From: Psilocybe azurescens
Taxonomy: Eukaryota > Basidiomycota > Agaricomycetes > Agaricales > Agrocybaceae
Direction of reading: 5' to 3'
DNA length: 64,000 bases
Assembly: GCA_023853785.1 (NCBI GenBank)
Contig: JAJIRX010000782.1
Location: forward strand, 124,001-188,000
Below, piece after piece: positions 1 to 12,487 of this stretch (its first letter is position 1; every line of letters begins with the position of its first letter). The notes under the pieces are model-generated. The model did no database searches, had not been told where the DNA came from, and worked only from the letters and a program-made list of their open reading frames with translations. The position numbers and the translations under genes were made by a program.

Positions 1-1539
1 GCAAGGACATCGCCTTCAGCGATTACTGCTCCCCGAATATCGGCCTGTGGAATATCACTATCTGTATTGACTTATATATATGCAAAGACTCACATGTAGT
101 ACTGAGAGCTGGTTAGCCTCGTAAAGACCTTGGACACCACATCTCTCGGACAAAATAAGGGGGATGGCCTGAGCAAATCGACTTATAGTTGTCTTGAAGA
201 CAGCTGCAATGAAATGTTTCTCGTAAAGCTCAGTCTTGGTGACAAAAAGTTCGTGACAGTGATTGGCCAGCTTCTCCATCACAAATGTTTGCGATAACGC
301 GGTAAGAACAGGCTGGTACTGTGTGCTGAACGCGATGATTGGACGAGGGCGACCAGTGACAGTATCGGTGACCTTTCTGCGCAAACTGTATTGTCCGCCA
401 ATGTATGAGGACATGCGCATAACAGAAAGGCACAAAGCACCCATGGAAAGTGCCCCGACCAGGATTCGATAGATAGTAGTGAAGAAGGCGGCTCGCACAT
501 CGGTTGGCTTGTCAGGGGATCCCAACAAGGCTTCAGCAGGTAATCGAACATGGTTAAAATATGTCAGTGCATGCTTGATAGGCCTAGAGCCGCCTTCAAT
601 TTCGAATTAGTAAAGATGTCATTAATCGCCAGCAGACTACACACCTCTTGGAGGAAGAATCTTGCAAGATATTCCTGGGTTCATCCGAACTCCATCACTG
701 AGGTAGACTAAAAATGGCTTGATACCATGGTCTTGTTCATTGACGATCAGTCGAGCGAAAACAACTGAGACGACCGGAGTACCACAGGGCGCAGTAGGTG
801 GCATATATCTGTAAAATAGTTGGCATTTTCCATCAGAACAATATGCTGTTGACGCTGAAAGGAGACAGACTTGGCAGCGGCAGGGGTGGGTGTGTGAAGG
901 TCAAACTCGCCACTTGGCAGGAGAGTTGCCGTTGTCTCCATGTTTCTAACATCGATTCCATGTCCTAGTTCAGTAAGACAGTATTGACCTCTGTTGGACG
1001 TAAGATAGACGAACCGTCAAAGCTGGTTACTGAAAGACTCACGACAGCTCAAACGACAGCAGCTTTTCCAAAACCTGAGCAACGTCTTCTCTTTCCCCAG
1101 CATACATAGACAGTGTTCCACCACATAGATTATAGTGTATGGTGACCAGCGTTCCAGCCGAGCAATCCTAGGTTGAAATCGTTAGCAATCTTCAGAATAA
1201 CATCCAGGAATCAAGACGCACCATCATCAATATGGGATCGGAGCTATCCATATTCTTATTTCAACACTCTTGTATCGTAATTGTGATAATTTCACATACG
1301 TACTGGAATTCCCAGTATCTTGGTGATACAGTAACAAGATCCTCTCTAGTGAGTCCTATACTCTATGGTCAATTCTATTTCCGAGTTGAAAACGCTTACA
1401 AAGACGAATTAGACTTACGGTAAGTCTTTACGATCGACTTGACTCGCTCATAGGTTAACGCTATCCGCTGATCGAAGTTGAGAGTGTCGGGAGCGATCCT
1501 CCATAGAGGACTTTGGGCTAATTGAGAGGAGGTCCTCAT
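1..1539 (-). CDS. Acyl-CoA oxidase, peroxisomal (5' part, runs off the window)
   Basis: Peroxisomal flavoenzyme that oxidises acyl-CoA to trans-2-enoyl-CoA with H2O2 release, the first step of fatty-acid beta-oxidation. The start at 1539 opens an exon encoding MRTSSQLAQSPLWRIAPDTL, ending at 1419 before a clear GTAAGT donor. Later exons read METTATLLPSGEFDLHTP, then PCGTPVVSVVFARLIVNEQD, then ISCKILPPRG, and a large exon (about 528-105) with LLGSPDKPTDVRAAFFTTIY and LSERCGVQGLYEANQLS. The last readable exon gives SDIPQADIRGAVIAEGDVL before position 1. These follow the order of the acyl-CoA oxidase middle domain and first C-terminal helical domain. The C-terminal half and any peroxisomal targeting signal lie outside. 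Family assignment is firm; the upstream small exons between about 1000 and 1420 are only approximately placed. Confidence 0.85.
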
Positions 1540-3668
1540 GATTGAGCAGGTGGCTTAGTGGGATGTGGAGTGACTGGAGTAAAAATTGTGCAGATTTACC
1601 GAGCCATGAGAATATAAGGGAACTCTAGAGCCTCTGTATCAGCGCCCAGTCAGCACAGTCGGTCTGCCCACCGGATGATTTTCGAACGTCGAACATGATT
1701 GATGATTTCAGGTCGCGATTCCCAAGCGATTATCGATTTCTTTTAGAATGCCGATATGTTCAAAATTTGTGTCTTAATTTAGACTGCTGTTTGGTGTTTA
1801 CGGCACAAGGGGGTCTCTCTGGGTTCCGGAAGTCTATGTATCACAGTGCCGTGATGGTGCTTCGTCTAAACTAATTACGTAAATTAGCTCACGGGCTGCA
1901 GTGGTTTCATCCCGGGTTGTCCAGGCTGAAGTTGTCCTACTTTATCTTGCCGATTGACCTCGGACTCTATCGATGTAAGTTGTTATCGATTATTTTGATC
2001 TCTTACGATCATCCTTCAAGCTTCAAGTTTCATGAATCAAAACAGACTAGGATCAGACGCCCTTTAAGTCGCCCTGACTTACAATAGTAGTAACAATACA
2101 CAAACATATGCTTACCCGAGTCCAGCGACATAAGTATACCGACATGTAACCATTAGTATTCGGAGTACTCGGGCAATCTGTACAACGTTTGGGGTTGCAA
2201 GTCCCACTATATATACTCACTACGTACTCCCGACTACACATTTGCTACCGTAAGAAAAATAAAGATGCAGCTTGTCGAAAAACAGAACCTCGTAGCTTAA
2301 AATAACCACGCACAGATAGCACCCATCTTAAAATTCAGAGGCAGCTTCTCTTACGAAATGCATCCCATCGTGGTCCACAAAGATATGAGACTCCAATCGC
2401 CCGAATTAGCTGTATCCTGTCCGACATCTATCGCATACGTCTCTGACTTTCCTTGACGGATTGTCAGAGGTAAGCAGAAGTTCTTTGCAAAAATGATGCG
2501 ACGGTGAGAATGGCTATTCGAGCAAGTAATTTTGCTCGAAGTTCCAAATGCAACGACAGATTCTCGATTTAATATACCATTAATATCTTGATAGGAAAAT
2601 GGGAGTAAGAACGACGAGATCTGTTACAGAGTCAGAATATCTGAAAAGCCGAATGAATAAATGTACATGCAGGGGCCTAAATTCAGATGTGCCAAAGAGT
2701 GTTATCCAGCTTTTGAATTTCAAAGTCACCTCAGGATCATGATCAATACTCTCAACCTAAGCTACTTACCATGTGGAGGTTTCCGATGTTTAGGATAGGC
2801 ATTGAAAAGACACACAGGGTATATTTACTCACAGCATCCTCGTTCCACGATTTATCAATTTTATATAGGTTTTTGCGCAGTGGGAAAGATAAGAACAAAT
2901 GGTAGTGGTAGAAACAGCATTGGTCTTACGAGGTAGGATTAGGCCTCTGTCCGTCAATGACATTCAGACATGCCATCAATCGTCCATCCCGGGTGCGGAT
3001 GCTGAAAAAGGCACAAAACTCCCCTCCCTACACTAATCATGATCAAAAGCGCAAGCTATTAGTGGTTAGTTTGATTCCGAGACTCTGATTCCCACCTGAG
3101 AAGCTGTGCATTATGCATAGTCCTGTATTGTCGCTCGGACACTTCCTGGCTATTAAAAGACACGCTTTGCATGGAGAACCCTTCTCCCGCCCTTGCAAAT
3201 CTTGATTTTTGTGCTGACTGTTTTGGTGTTGCAAATTTAGGGTCTATGTGAAACATCTACCACTGCTGTGATTGTGCGGGCACAGTGCTCCAACATAGTG
3301 TCTACTACGTACAAGCTATATGTAGCTTTTTGGACAGATGAGAAAGCATTTTTGCAATGTCATTCGAAATCCCATGCCGCGACGGTCATGTGAATCGACT
3401 GCTTGCTTGAGACGAACCTTAGATTGGAGAAAGGACTTAAGTTTATGCTCCAGTCACAGAGGGACGATCGATGACACCTTCAAACTTCAAACGTTCAGGC
3501 GGAGTTATAATGTTAGATTGATGGTGACAATGGAACCTGTCGAGCACTGAGGCCGTGGCTAATTTTAGCTCCATACCAATGTAAAGACCCATGTGCTAGT
3601 ATAAAGCGGCGATGGACCTCAGGTAGCATGGATATCCTACCTTTCCGCTCCGACTCGTTCATTCTGCG
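1540..3668. other. Gene-poor intergenic stretch
   Basis: About 2.1 kb between the start of the acyl-CoA oxidase and the start of the DUF6534 gene. Only short open frames (up to about 70 codons) with no recognisable protein, no clear tandem repeat and no tRNA-like fold were seen. It must contain the promoters of the two divergently transcribed flanking genes. Confidence 0.5.
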
Positions 3669-5431
3669 ATGTCTGCTGCTGCCCCTCCACCCCTTCCAAA
3701 GCTCGATAACACCTTCGGCGCTTTGCTCATAGGAGTCATCCTAGCTGCGGCGTGAGTCTGATATTTTGATCCATCCCGATAATGTCAACTCAACGTGCTA
3801 TCGATCACTTAGTCTATGGGGAGTCGGAACAGCTCAATGCTACTGGTACAGTCTATGCTTCTCTTCTGAAACTCGTACAACCGCTCATCTCAATGTCGAT
3901 CCTAAGGTACTATATCACATATCCAAAAGATAGAATCGGGATTAAAGCGCTAGTACGTTGGGGCAGTCTCATAGTCTAAGAATTCGTATTAATATTATCC
4001 GGAATAGGTCGCCATCGTTTGGTTTGTCGTATTTCTTCCACTGCTATATTTCTGTCAACTTAATTTTCAATCATAGGACAATAGATACTGTCCATCAAGC
4101 AGTGATCGGACAGGCGAGTGAGTCAGGTCTATTTAAAAGCCTCTGATCCATCCTATTGATCCTGTTCTCCAGTATATTACTTCCTGATCCAGGTACTTCG
4201 CTTCAGCTAGTTGATGCTAGGAGCTTGTTATTGTATTACTGACCGTTGACTGAAGAACTATTTTAATCCGTTGGCGCTTGATAACCATATATGGAGCCTG
4301 GTGGTATGCCGTTATAACCCATATCCCAAGCAATCCCTTTAATTTGTAACCTTTAGATTCAAGCTTTGCTAGAGGTAGCGTTTATAAAATTTGCCCATCC
4401 ATCGACTTTTCGATGTAACAGCGCATTCACTCTAGGGCCTGGTTTGTCTAGGAGTCCAGGGATTCTTTGTATTTCGCATCTGGAAGCGTAAGCTCTTCCA
4501 CGTACGTTTCGTGACTATGGCTAATGTATGTTATTTAGTCAGCCGCAAGAACTACATTCTGGTTGCTATTCCGACTGCCTTTGTGCTAGCGAAATTCTGT
4601 GTGTATTGATATCTACTTGCCGAACTTACCTGTACTTACTTCTTCACTGCAGCTGTAACATGCGGTAAGCCAGATCAACGGTATCGGTTACCTATTTCTC
4701 ATACGAGCAATGTGAACAGCCTATACCAACCGAGGGTTTCAAATTCATAGTATCACAGAGGTTCTCCATAGGATACATCACCTGTCGATTTCGATAAACG
4801 GGACCGCCGCCGCCGCCGATATTATCATTGCCGCCACAATGACGTATCTGCTCTACTCACAGAGAACGGGATGGTCGAATAGCAACGGGATGGTCAATCG
4901 ATTAGTGGTATGTACCTTCAAGATTTACCTACGTCCTCAGACTCTTGATGAGGTGCATTCCAGGTATTCACAGTCAACACGGGTATCCTCACGTCCATGG
5001 TCGCGCTGGTTACATTAATTATTGCAGTCAGCTTACCCAATAGCCCGATGTATGCTGCTTTCTACTTCCTCACCAGCAAATTGTGGGTATCATTGACCCA
5101 TCGTGGATGAGAAGGCTGGATTTCTGATATTTGAGACTTCAGATACCTCAACACAATGCTGGCATCCTTGAACGCCAGGAATAGTATTGTGACCGGCAAA
5201 AAGTCTAGTACATTTGAACTCTCAAGTAATGGCGCGGCTCACAGTATGCCACGGTATGAGAGAAAAGTAGAGAGGATTGTTACTTATGATGTTGATCCAA
5301 CCGACGCGGTAAGTACCCACTTGATGCTTGTCTACTTCTTGATACCGATATTCTGTCTATAGAGTACTTTAAAGCCACAGTCTCTCTCAGATCACCGGCC
5401 TAAGTACGGAGGAGACGGCCTGGCGGTATAA
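3669..5431 (+). CDS. DUF6534-type multi-pass membrane protein
   Basis: Basidiomycete integral membrane protein of unknown function. The start at 3669 gives MSAAAPPPLPKLDNTFGALL, the usual opening of this family. About eleven short exons can be joined in one frame: GVGTAQCYWY, ITYPKDRIGIKAL, VAIVW-TIDTVHQAVIGQ, NYFNPLALDNHIWSL, GLVCLGVQGFFVFRIWK, LSRKNYILVAIPTAFVLAKF, then the hallmark block HRIHHLSISINGTAAAADII followed by TYLLYSQRTGWSNSNGMVNR, VFTVNTGILTSMVALV, and LNTMLASLNARNSIV. The protein ends in a polar tail at 5431. Roughly seven hydrophobic segments are present, as expected for the family. No frame break was needed, unlike many other genes here. Exon joins were made by hand, so the smallest exons (near 4200 and 4670) are less certain. 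Function unknown. Confidence 0.85.
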
Positions 5432-8384
5432 AGCCATTAAAAGTTTTCAGGCAGCACTTCGGAGAGTGCTCGCAGTGCAACACGTCCTCGGAAAGTCACT
5501 TGGCGCAATAAAAGCCAGCCAAGAGCTTTCACCTCTGTAAAATACTTAGCTGGAGTTGGATTCTGTTTCTGGGCTATCTTCGGACTCGGTGAAACTTTGG
5601 TCACAAATTCGTACATGTATGAAGGTCAACTGCGAGCGAGAACAGTCGCGCACTTTAAACATCAGTAACATGTTCATTGTATAAAAGTATGTACCGCTGT
5701 TGTTCACGACGCGATTGAAACTTTCAGGCGTTAATCTGAATCATTTTAAATGACGCCCGAATAGTAATCACATAATGCACTTTAGCGGAAAGTGCTTGGC
5801 TAATTGAATGAAAGCTTGGCACAGTCGTCATTATACTTTTTATTACGTCACCAATCACTGTTATCTACTTATACTGCATCACATAACCTTGATACGAAGG
5901 ACTTTACTGGGGTTAATGGTAATCCCGACCATCTAACTTACACTATCTGTATAACTGCGATGGAAGAAATATTATGCACTGATGTACTAATAGTAAAATT
6001 CTTCAGCTATACTCCCACCATTTTGTTTCATGGCCGCGGACGACTTCGGACTTCCATTCTCTTCCATTTTGCGCCGGAATTATCATGTCCGTCGTCAGTA
6101 TATAGCACCCAGCATTTAGTGTGGATGGCAATACTCCCCGGAGCATTCGCCATTCGCCGGCGAGGCGATACCCCTGGCGTGGGAAAGTGGCGATACTTGG
6201 CGATTGGCGAAACTCATTATTACGTAAACTTTGAGATAGTCTTTGTTGTTTTTGAGCATAACGAAGTAGAAACAAAGCAAAAACCATTAAATAAATATGT
6301 TTATGCTACATAACTGGTATACTGTCTGGACAGTACAGGCATTACACATCTTGCCGACTTTTTGAAGTACTCGAGAATAAAGTTGTCTGCTGGGTGCCAC
6401 AGCCACCACAAGACGGCATGTCGGCGGAGCGTATCAAGGGAATTTCAACAAAATCAAGACGCGGACCGGCTTTTTGTCGGCATATAGCGGAGTTCGATGT
6501 GTTTGATGGAAACCACTGATGAACAATCACAAGACAAACACAAATATTTAATATTTGTCGCCACCTTTCGCCAGGCTGTTTTGGCCGGCGAGTATCGCCG
6601 GCGAGGCGAAATGGCGACGTTTTGCCAACAACACTACCAGCATTAAAACAAGCCAACGACATGCCGGATCTGTTGGACGCACATCAACATCAAAATTCGC
6701 ACAGGACATACCATTTGTGGCTAGGCTGGCTTTTCAGTGCTGATGCGGTCGTCAATCAACTTCCCTGGCAATAAGCATCCATGCTCACGAAAATTTTGCT
6801 CCACAAAGCCCCCAACAACAGCGCAAAAAAATCAGACTCCTTTGAGGTCCAAGTCCTCATCATTTGAGCAACACTGGTAGATTGCTATCGTTGAGATCTA
6901 GTTTCCATGTCATCTTTGGACACGATCGGCGGACATTAGGAGCAGAATCTCTGACGCCCCCTAACCACCTCCACCTGAGGCAGTGGGCTTTTTTTTGAAT
7001 CAGTTTATTAACGTGCAAGAAGCAGTCAGAGTGCTAAGATGCACGGGGGCAATGGGCTTTTCCTTTTCGCGGTCAAAAGCCAACGGAAATTTGATTCCAT
7101 CGAGCACTACATCGTCATAAGACATCGCAACTTATAGCTGTGGTTCTGATGTCGTTGAGTATATCGACCCAACGTCCGTGGTTCAGTAAGACATGATGGT
7201 GAATGTAAAACCAATTAATTTATAAGAGTAGCTGGTTCAAACTGACATGAGCGACTCTGCCAGTGAAATGTATATGCGCACTTCTATAGGGGTGTAGACA
7301 AGCTGTAAGGCTCTGTTGGTGTCCCTTTCGAATCCTTCCCGCGAGACAACGCCTAAAAAGTTCGTGGCACACAACGCAAGAGTCTGATTAGTATTTGTTT
7401 GACGATGTAACCTGTTCTCTGATATGATCCGAAAGACCAAGAAAGAAGACATGTTTTGCTTGATGTAGATCTGGAGACGTTCGTTGGCTTGAACTATAGG
7501 AATACTTCCACTGTGAACTCCAGTACTATCTCGATAGGTCGGTAGATGTTAGTCCATTGGTCAATAGCTCTGGAATCCGCCTCGTGTGCGTATGACTTCG
7601 TGGTTGGTTTGCTTGGGCTGATTCGGTCAGACCTAAATCATTCTGCTCCAACTTATTGGATGTGTTCATCCAACATGCACTGAACTGCATTTGGACAGGC
7701 AGGCCAGACTTGAGAGCGAGAATATTAGCTTGCAAAACTTTTTGAAATGACATCGGCCATACCTTCACAGTTTCAGTTGACATATACGTCCGTCTGTTCG
7801 TCTGAAAGATGGCAATGACTCGGGACTCGGAGTGAGTAACACACCCAGGATGGGGGATGCTTACGGTGGTTTTCAAATGAGAAGCCGCTGAAAGTAAACA
7901 GGATCATGCATAAAAGACACTCGAGGACCGCGCGCCTCTAACCACCAGACACGAGACTTTCAATAATTGCTACATCCTCCTGCGCCTGAACTCGTCACGT
8001 TCAAGGCTAAGAAAAACATTGGAAGCAGTTCGATGTGGACACTATGAACATTCTCCGAGTTACCGAATATGGTTGACTACAATTATCTATGTCATCTCCC
8101 CACACAGGCCAGACCGGCCACTTAATTCGGCATGCTGCGGGGTGCTTCGTCATGTCAAGCAAAAGCTCTGGTCTTGGAATTCGTCTTGGCCTTTTATGTT
8201 ATGCACGGTGTGCTTGGTCCGTTTTTACGCGGCCACCGAAGTCCCAGTACAAAGCGGCAGCATTAGAAGTACCCGACCTCACCGGTTTGAGATGTCTTAG
8301 TGGAACATAAGCGAAATAGCTATCGTATAAAAGGGTAATACAGTAACAGTTTGTCATGTTTCTGTCAAGACGACTCTACATACA
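5432..8384. other. Long intergenic region with one inverted-repeat relic
   Basis: Nearly 3 kb without a recognisable gene. Open frames up to 169 codons (5804-6313, plus) lack any family resemblance and overlap the GC-rich repeat element near 6148-6616, so they are treated as chance. A minus-strand frame of 116 codons (7526-7876) is likewise unrecognised. The end of the region holds the promoter of the P450 gene at 8385; TATAAAAG lies about 60 bp upstream of that ATG. Confidence 0.45.
6148..6616. repeat. GC-rich inverted-repeat element, MITE-like relic
   Basis: Two GC-rich blocks in AT-rich surroundings face each other about 440 bp apart. The left one (6148-6210) begins CGCCATTCGCCGGCGAGGCG and continues with TGGCG and AAAGTGGCGAT. 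The right one (6557-6616), read on the minus strand, begins CGCCATTTCGCCTCGCCGGC and continues with CCTGGCGAAAGGTGGCGA. Shared order of sub-motifs suggests degenerate terminal inverted repeats of a non-autonomous DNA transposon. No target duplication could be recognised and no coding sequence lies between. The palindromic CGCCGGCG core means part of the similarity could be trivial. Confidence 0.4.
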
Positions 8385-11104
8385 ATGGAACTACCACCTG
8401 GTATAACTTATCTTCTAGAGGTTTTTCCTCGCTTTGCTATACCATCTATCATCGCATATCTCTCGCTTTATCTGTTGGAAAAAGAGAACCCAGTTTCAGC
8501 ATTCCGTCCTGGGCTGCCATTATTCTCGCTATTTTTACCCGGCCTATCATCCTAATTTTCAACCATTACCATTCGATCTGGGTAAACAAGAGGGCGGCCG
8601 CAGCTAATAACGCAGTATTGGCTCCTAGCCTACCAAAGTCGCCACTAACCATTGTCTCCGAATTCGCATGGAATAGTCGACACGGCCATCCAGGTGTGGC
8701 CATTCTCTTATTATTCACTCCTTACCAGCCTGCTATATGGTAAATTTGAAACAGGGGAGGTTTTACACCGTTGGACGCAAGAGTTTGGAAATGTGGTACG
8801 ATTCAACCTTTTGACGGATTCATCTGTGAGTATTCCTTGGCATCCAGTGCACTTTATTACATTGTGGTCTGACACTGTCGCGATTGGAGATGATCACTGT
8901 CGAGCCAGAGCATGTCAAGGTAGAATGTTCTGTTCACTGTTCAGGACTACTAATCGTAAATGTAACTTGCTTTAGGCTATTCTCGCAACGCAGTTTGATT
9001 CTTTTGACAAAGGTATTAGCCATTTCACACATACCCCCTCAAGCAATCAATATAAAACTAAAAATGGCGGAAGGTTCGGTGTTCTTCTCCCAAGCTCACT
9101 CGTTACTTGGGGAAGGGGTGTTCAATTCTGATGGTAAGTTCCTCGAGTGACTCAAAACTGGAGCTTGAATTAACTTTAATCTCCAGGCGAGATGTGGAAG
9201 TACGTATGACTTCGGAGTCTCTTTTCTAGTGAATGACCCTAATAATAATAACACACATAGATTCCATCGCGCAATGACAAGACCTTTTTCACTCGCGAAC
9301 GGATAACTGACTTCGACATATATGACCGTAATTGGAATATTTCGCTCCAGATAGCTAAGGATCGTCTTTCAGAGGGGTTTTCCCTTGATATCCAGGTGAG
9401 AGCTCGTCACGGTCAAAAAAATCGGGTATCATAAACAAAAAGCTGGGTTAGGACCTTATATCACGCTTTACCCTTGATTCTGCCACAGAATTTCTCTTTG
9501 GTGGTGCAGTTGGGTCTCTGTCAGCTGGAATACCATATCCTCCCGCCCACAAGGAGCGAAACTCATCACTTTTCTATAATCATCCTTCCACCTCCTTCGT
9601 CAAAGCTTTTACAGAGGGCCTTTGGCTCGTTGCGGAGCGCTCTAATCTCGGCAAAGAATGGTCTCTGTGGGAATTCAACCGCGACAAAATCACCCCCTTG
9701 CGCAGAATAATAGACGATTTCACAGAACCTCTGTTACGGAAGGCACTGGATACACATGCAAATGACATGAACAGCGAAGCCTCTTTGAAACATAAGGATG
9801 AAGTCACTCTTCTCGAGCATTTGGTTAAGCATACCCGAGGTAAAGATCATTATTCTTCTATACGCTTTGACTTTGACATATTTATCCTAGATACGAAAAT
9901 TTTGAAGGACGAGGTGATTAACATCGATGATAATTTGTGCATGACCTGACCGCTTTGATTACCCACCAGCTCGTCAACCTTTTAGTTGCCGGCCGAGATA
10001 CGGTATGTGCACATTAGCCAATCTCATGGTCTTAAGTTTACTCTATTCAAGACCATGTGCTTGTTAACATACGCAATCTACATGCTAGCAGAACACCCTG
10101 GTATCGAAAAACGTCTACGAGAAGAGATATTTGCCAAGGTTGGTCCCACTGAAGCACCAAAATACGAGCAAATGAGAGAAATGCGATACGTTAAAGCGTT
10201 TCTGAATGGTGCGCTTTCCAAATTATTTGTAGTACACCTATACTAACTTTTATTTGAAGAGGTATTACGTCTCTATCCACCCGTGTAAGTGCCTGACAGC
10301 CTTATCACAGGCGAGAGCCAAGCTGATCCTTAGTATTAACCTGTCAGACCAAGCAATGGGAGGTAGGGACTGTAAACATTTTGGACAAACTTGCAGACGC
10401 TAAATAAAAATATTCATGACAGAATAACCACAAAACCTGTTCTCTTACCTGCTGTCCGTCCCGGGGAAAGCCGATTTATGTCCCAAAGGATACGAGGTAC
10501 AAAGTCTCCTCGTTCTAATTACTCCTTTTGACTGACATCCCCTCCAGCTGCATCTATCCAGTCATCAATATACATCGTCGAACTGACCTTTGGGGACCCG
10601 ATGGTAAGTCTTTATCATTTCACGTTATTAGAACTAACACGTAGTTGTTGTCTTTGTAGCCCTTGAGTTTGATCCAGATCGATTCCTTGACGAGAGGGTA
10701 CAGAAATATCTAGTCCCTAACCCCTTTATATTCTGCCCTTTTAATGCTGGACCTCGTATATGCCTAGGACAGCAGGTACGCCCAGAGACTCTTTCTTTTG
10801 GAGGGCTGTTGTAATGTCAAATTTCAGTTCGCATACAATGAGGCAACATTTTATCTTGTGCGCCTTCTCCAGAATTTCACCGAGTTCACTCTTGACAACT
10901 CAGTAAATGTCCCTCCGCCGGAGGAATGGAAATCAGAGGGGGCCGAAAGGCCAAAGAGAAAGTCCACCCAACATCACATTTGACTTTGTTCGTCAAGGTT
11001 TGTACTGCACTCATTTCTGATATGGTTCTATGTCATTGACAGCGATCTAATGACAGGGAGGCCTGTGGATTAAGATGAAAGAATTTTCCACCAGTGAAAT
11101 ATGA
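8385..11104 (+). CDS. CYP63-like cytochrome P450 with frame breaks
   Basis: Heme-thiolate monooxygenase, membrane anchored, resembling CYP63-type P450s of Agaricomycetes that oxidise alkanes, fatty acids or aromatics. The start at 8385 gives [20 protein letters not shown], a membrane anchor. Later blocks: [27 protein letters not shown] (C-helix), [30 protein letters not shown] across an intron (I-helix, near 9995), [20 protein letters not shown] (ExxR), [28 protein letters not shown], and the heme-binding loop [13 protein letters not shown] at about 10738-10776. The end is [15 protein letters not shown] with stop at 11104. The frame changes near 8489, 9285 (T run), 10463 (G run) and 10938 (G run); each fits loss of one base from a homopolymer, so the gene may be intact in the organism. 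The region 8640-8830 is poorly resolved. Confidence 0.75.
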
Positions 11105-11887
11105 AACGATGATTCTCGAAACGTAGGTCAACAAAAATATTCTGTGTCAGCATGTGCATAACATACATAGGCTAGACTTCAATTTTAGTATAGAGATAGC
11201 TGGTTTGATTTGTTCTAAACTGAAATGATAACCATGCGAGTATGCCTTGAAGTTTTTTGAAACTTGGTACGTTAGAGACTCGAGAGTAAAGCACGAAGTC
11301 GCGATATTTAGAATAATTGCCTATCTCGCGATAATTAAATAGTACGCTACAATCCCTACGAGCGATGGTACAACATCCTGTGCTCTGTATGCAAGCTAGA
11401 GGATATTTCTATCCTTAGAGTACTCAGGGGCAAACTTAGTAGCGCACGGACCAAATTATGAGAACGCGTTTATGCACGTGATAAATTAGAAGCCTGCAAT
11501 CCTCCCGTAATACTAATAGGAGTTTACTCAGACCCTGCACATGCCACAAACTCATTAAGAATGAGAAGTGGTTGTATGCTTATTGAAAAATCCCGGTTTC
11601 TTGGAGAAACCCCTCCGAAAGTATAGCCAAAACGAAACCGATCGGTGATTAGTCAGAGGCCGTGCAGATCACTATGTGACGCCTCAATTCACAACTATGA
11701 GCATCCAAACCTTGCTCCTCACTGATCCAACTGACCGCACATTCCGCCGTAGGCCGAGTAAAGGTACTTCTCAGTGGTGTACTGGCGACGACGTCATACA
11801 TGGTCAAGGCTACATCGAACACTTGCCGAACAGTCATATTTCTATGCTCAATTCCTCACTGCATTGTCAAAGACTCCTTTCAACATC
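11105..11887. other. Intergenic, no gene seen
   Basis: AT-rich stretch between the P450 stop and the left boundary of the mobile-element island. No reading frame with family resemblance and no repeat was recognised. Confidence 0.5.
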
Positions 11888-11896
11888 AGTCCATGT

Positions 11897-12019
11897 ATGG
11901 TTGGCGGGAGCTCCACGGCTGGATTTTGACTTTTGACGTTGGAACTTTCGAATTTCGAACTTCGAGAATCGATTTTTGAGAGCGCTACAAATTCACACGG
12001 TCATTACAAAGCAATTCAC
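11897..12019 (+). repeat. Left 123-bp terminal inverted repeat
   Basis: Starts ATGGTTGGCGGGAGCTCCAC and ends near CATTACAAAGCAATTCAC. The reverse complement recurs at 25461-25583 with the same length and only a few differences (for example GGCTGG against GGCCGG and AATTTCG against AACTTCG). It contains several TTCGAA-like sub-repeats that could be protein-binding sites. Confidence 0.85.
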
Positions 12020-12487
12020 GATTATTCCACAAATGATCGTCTCGAGGACGGTGCGTCGCGCCTTGTAATTAGAAGTAGAGGCATTAGGTAGTGAGGTGGG
12101 GGGTGGAGAGGTCGGCGGCAGTGTTGTGGTGACGTCATCTCCAGGGCGTAGAGGACCGATGGCAATGCTGAAGGGTGACCCCACTTCGCATCACCATGGT
12201 ACTCTACTCTACCTATTATACATATAGATTTGTGATTAATAAAAGGATTATCTGATTCTAAGGTGATGGGTGGGGCGAGATTTTAGAGATATTCGGTAGG
12301 TGATGAATGGGTAAGGTAAATTTGTGTTGACCACCTATGCAGTCGGTCATGGTACAGGTCAGAGTAAGTAAGTAAAGTAGAGTGTTAGGGAGGTAAGCAC
12401 GTGGCGGCGTCTCCTTCTCACGAGACAACATACCCGCAGGCGGGTACTTTCATTTCAACAGTTCTACATCTCTATCGCTACGGACAC
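12020..12487. other. Non-coding stretch inside the element
   Basis: About 470 bp between the left terminal repeat and the 3' end of the transposase gene. It has a G/T-rich part (12090-12400) but no recognisable gene. Confidence 0.4.

Noticed and set aside
5804..6313. Plus-strand 169-codon frame as a gene
   Set aside because: It runs through the GC-rich repeat element and its translation is compositionally random.
8385..11104. Calling the CYP63-like P450 a pseudogene
   Set aside because: Its breaks are all in homopolymer runs, as in NAA15 and PDS5, and no substitution-type stop was found in a conserved block.
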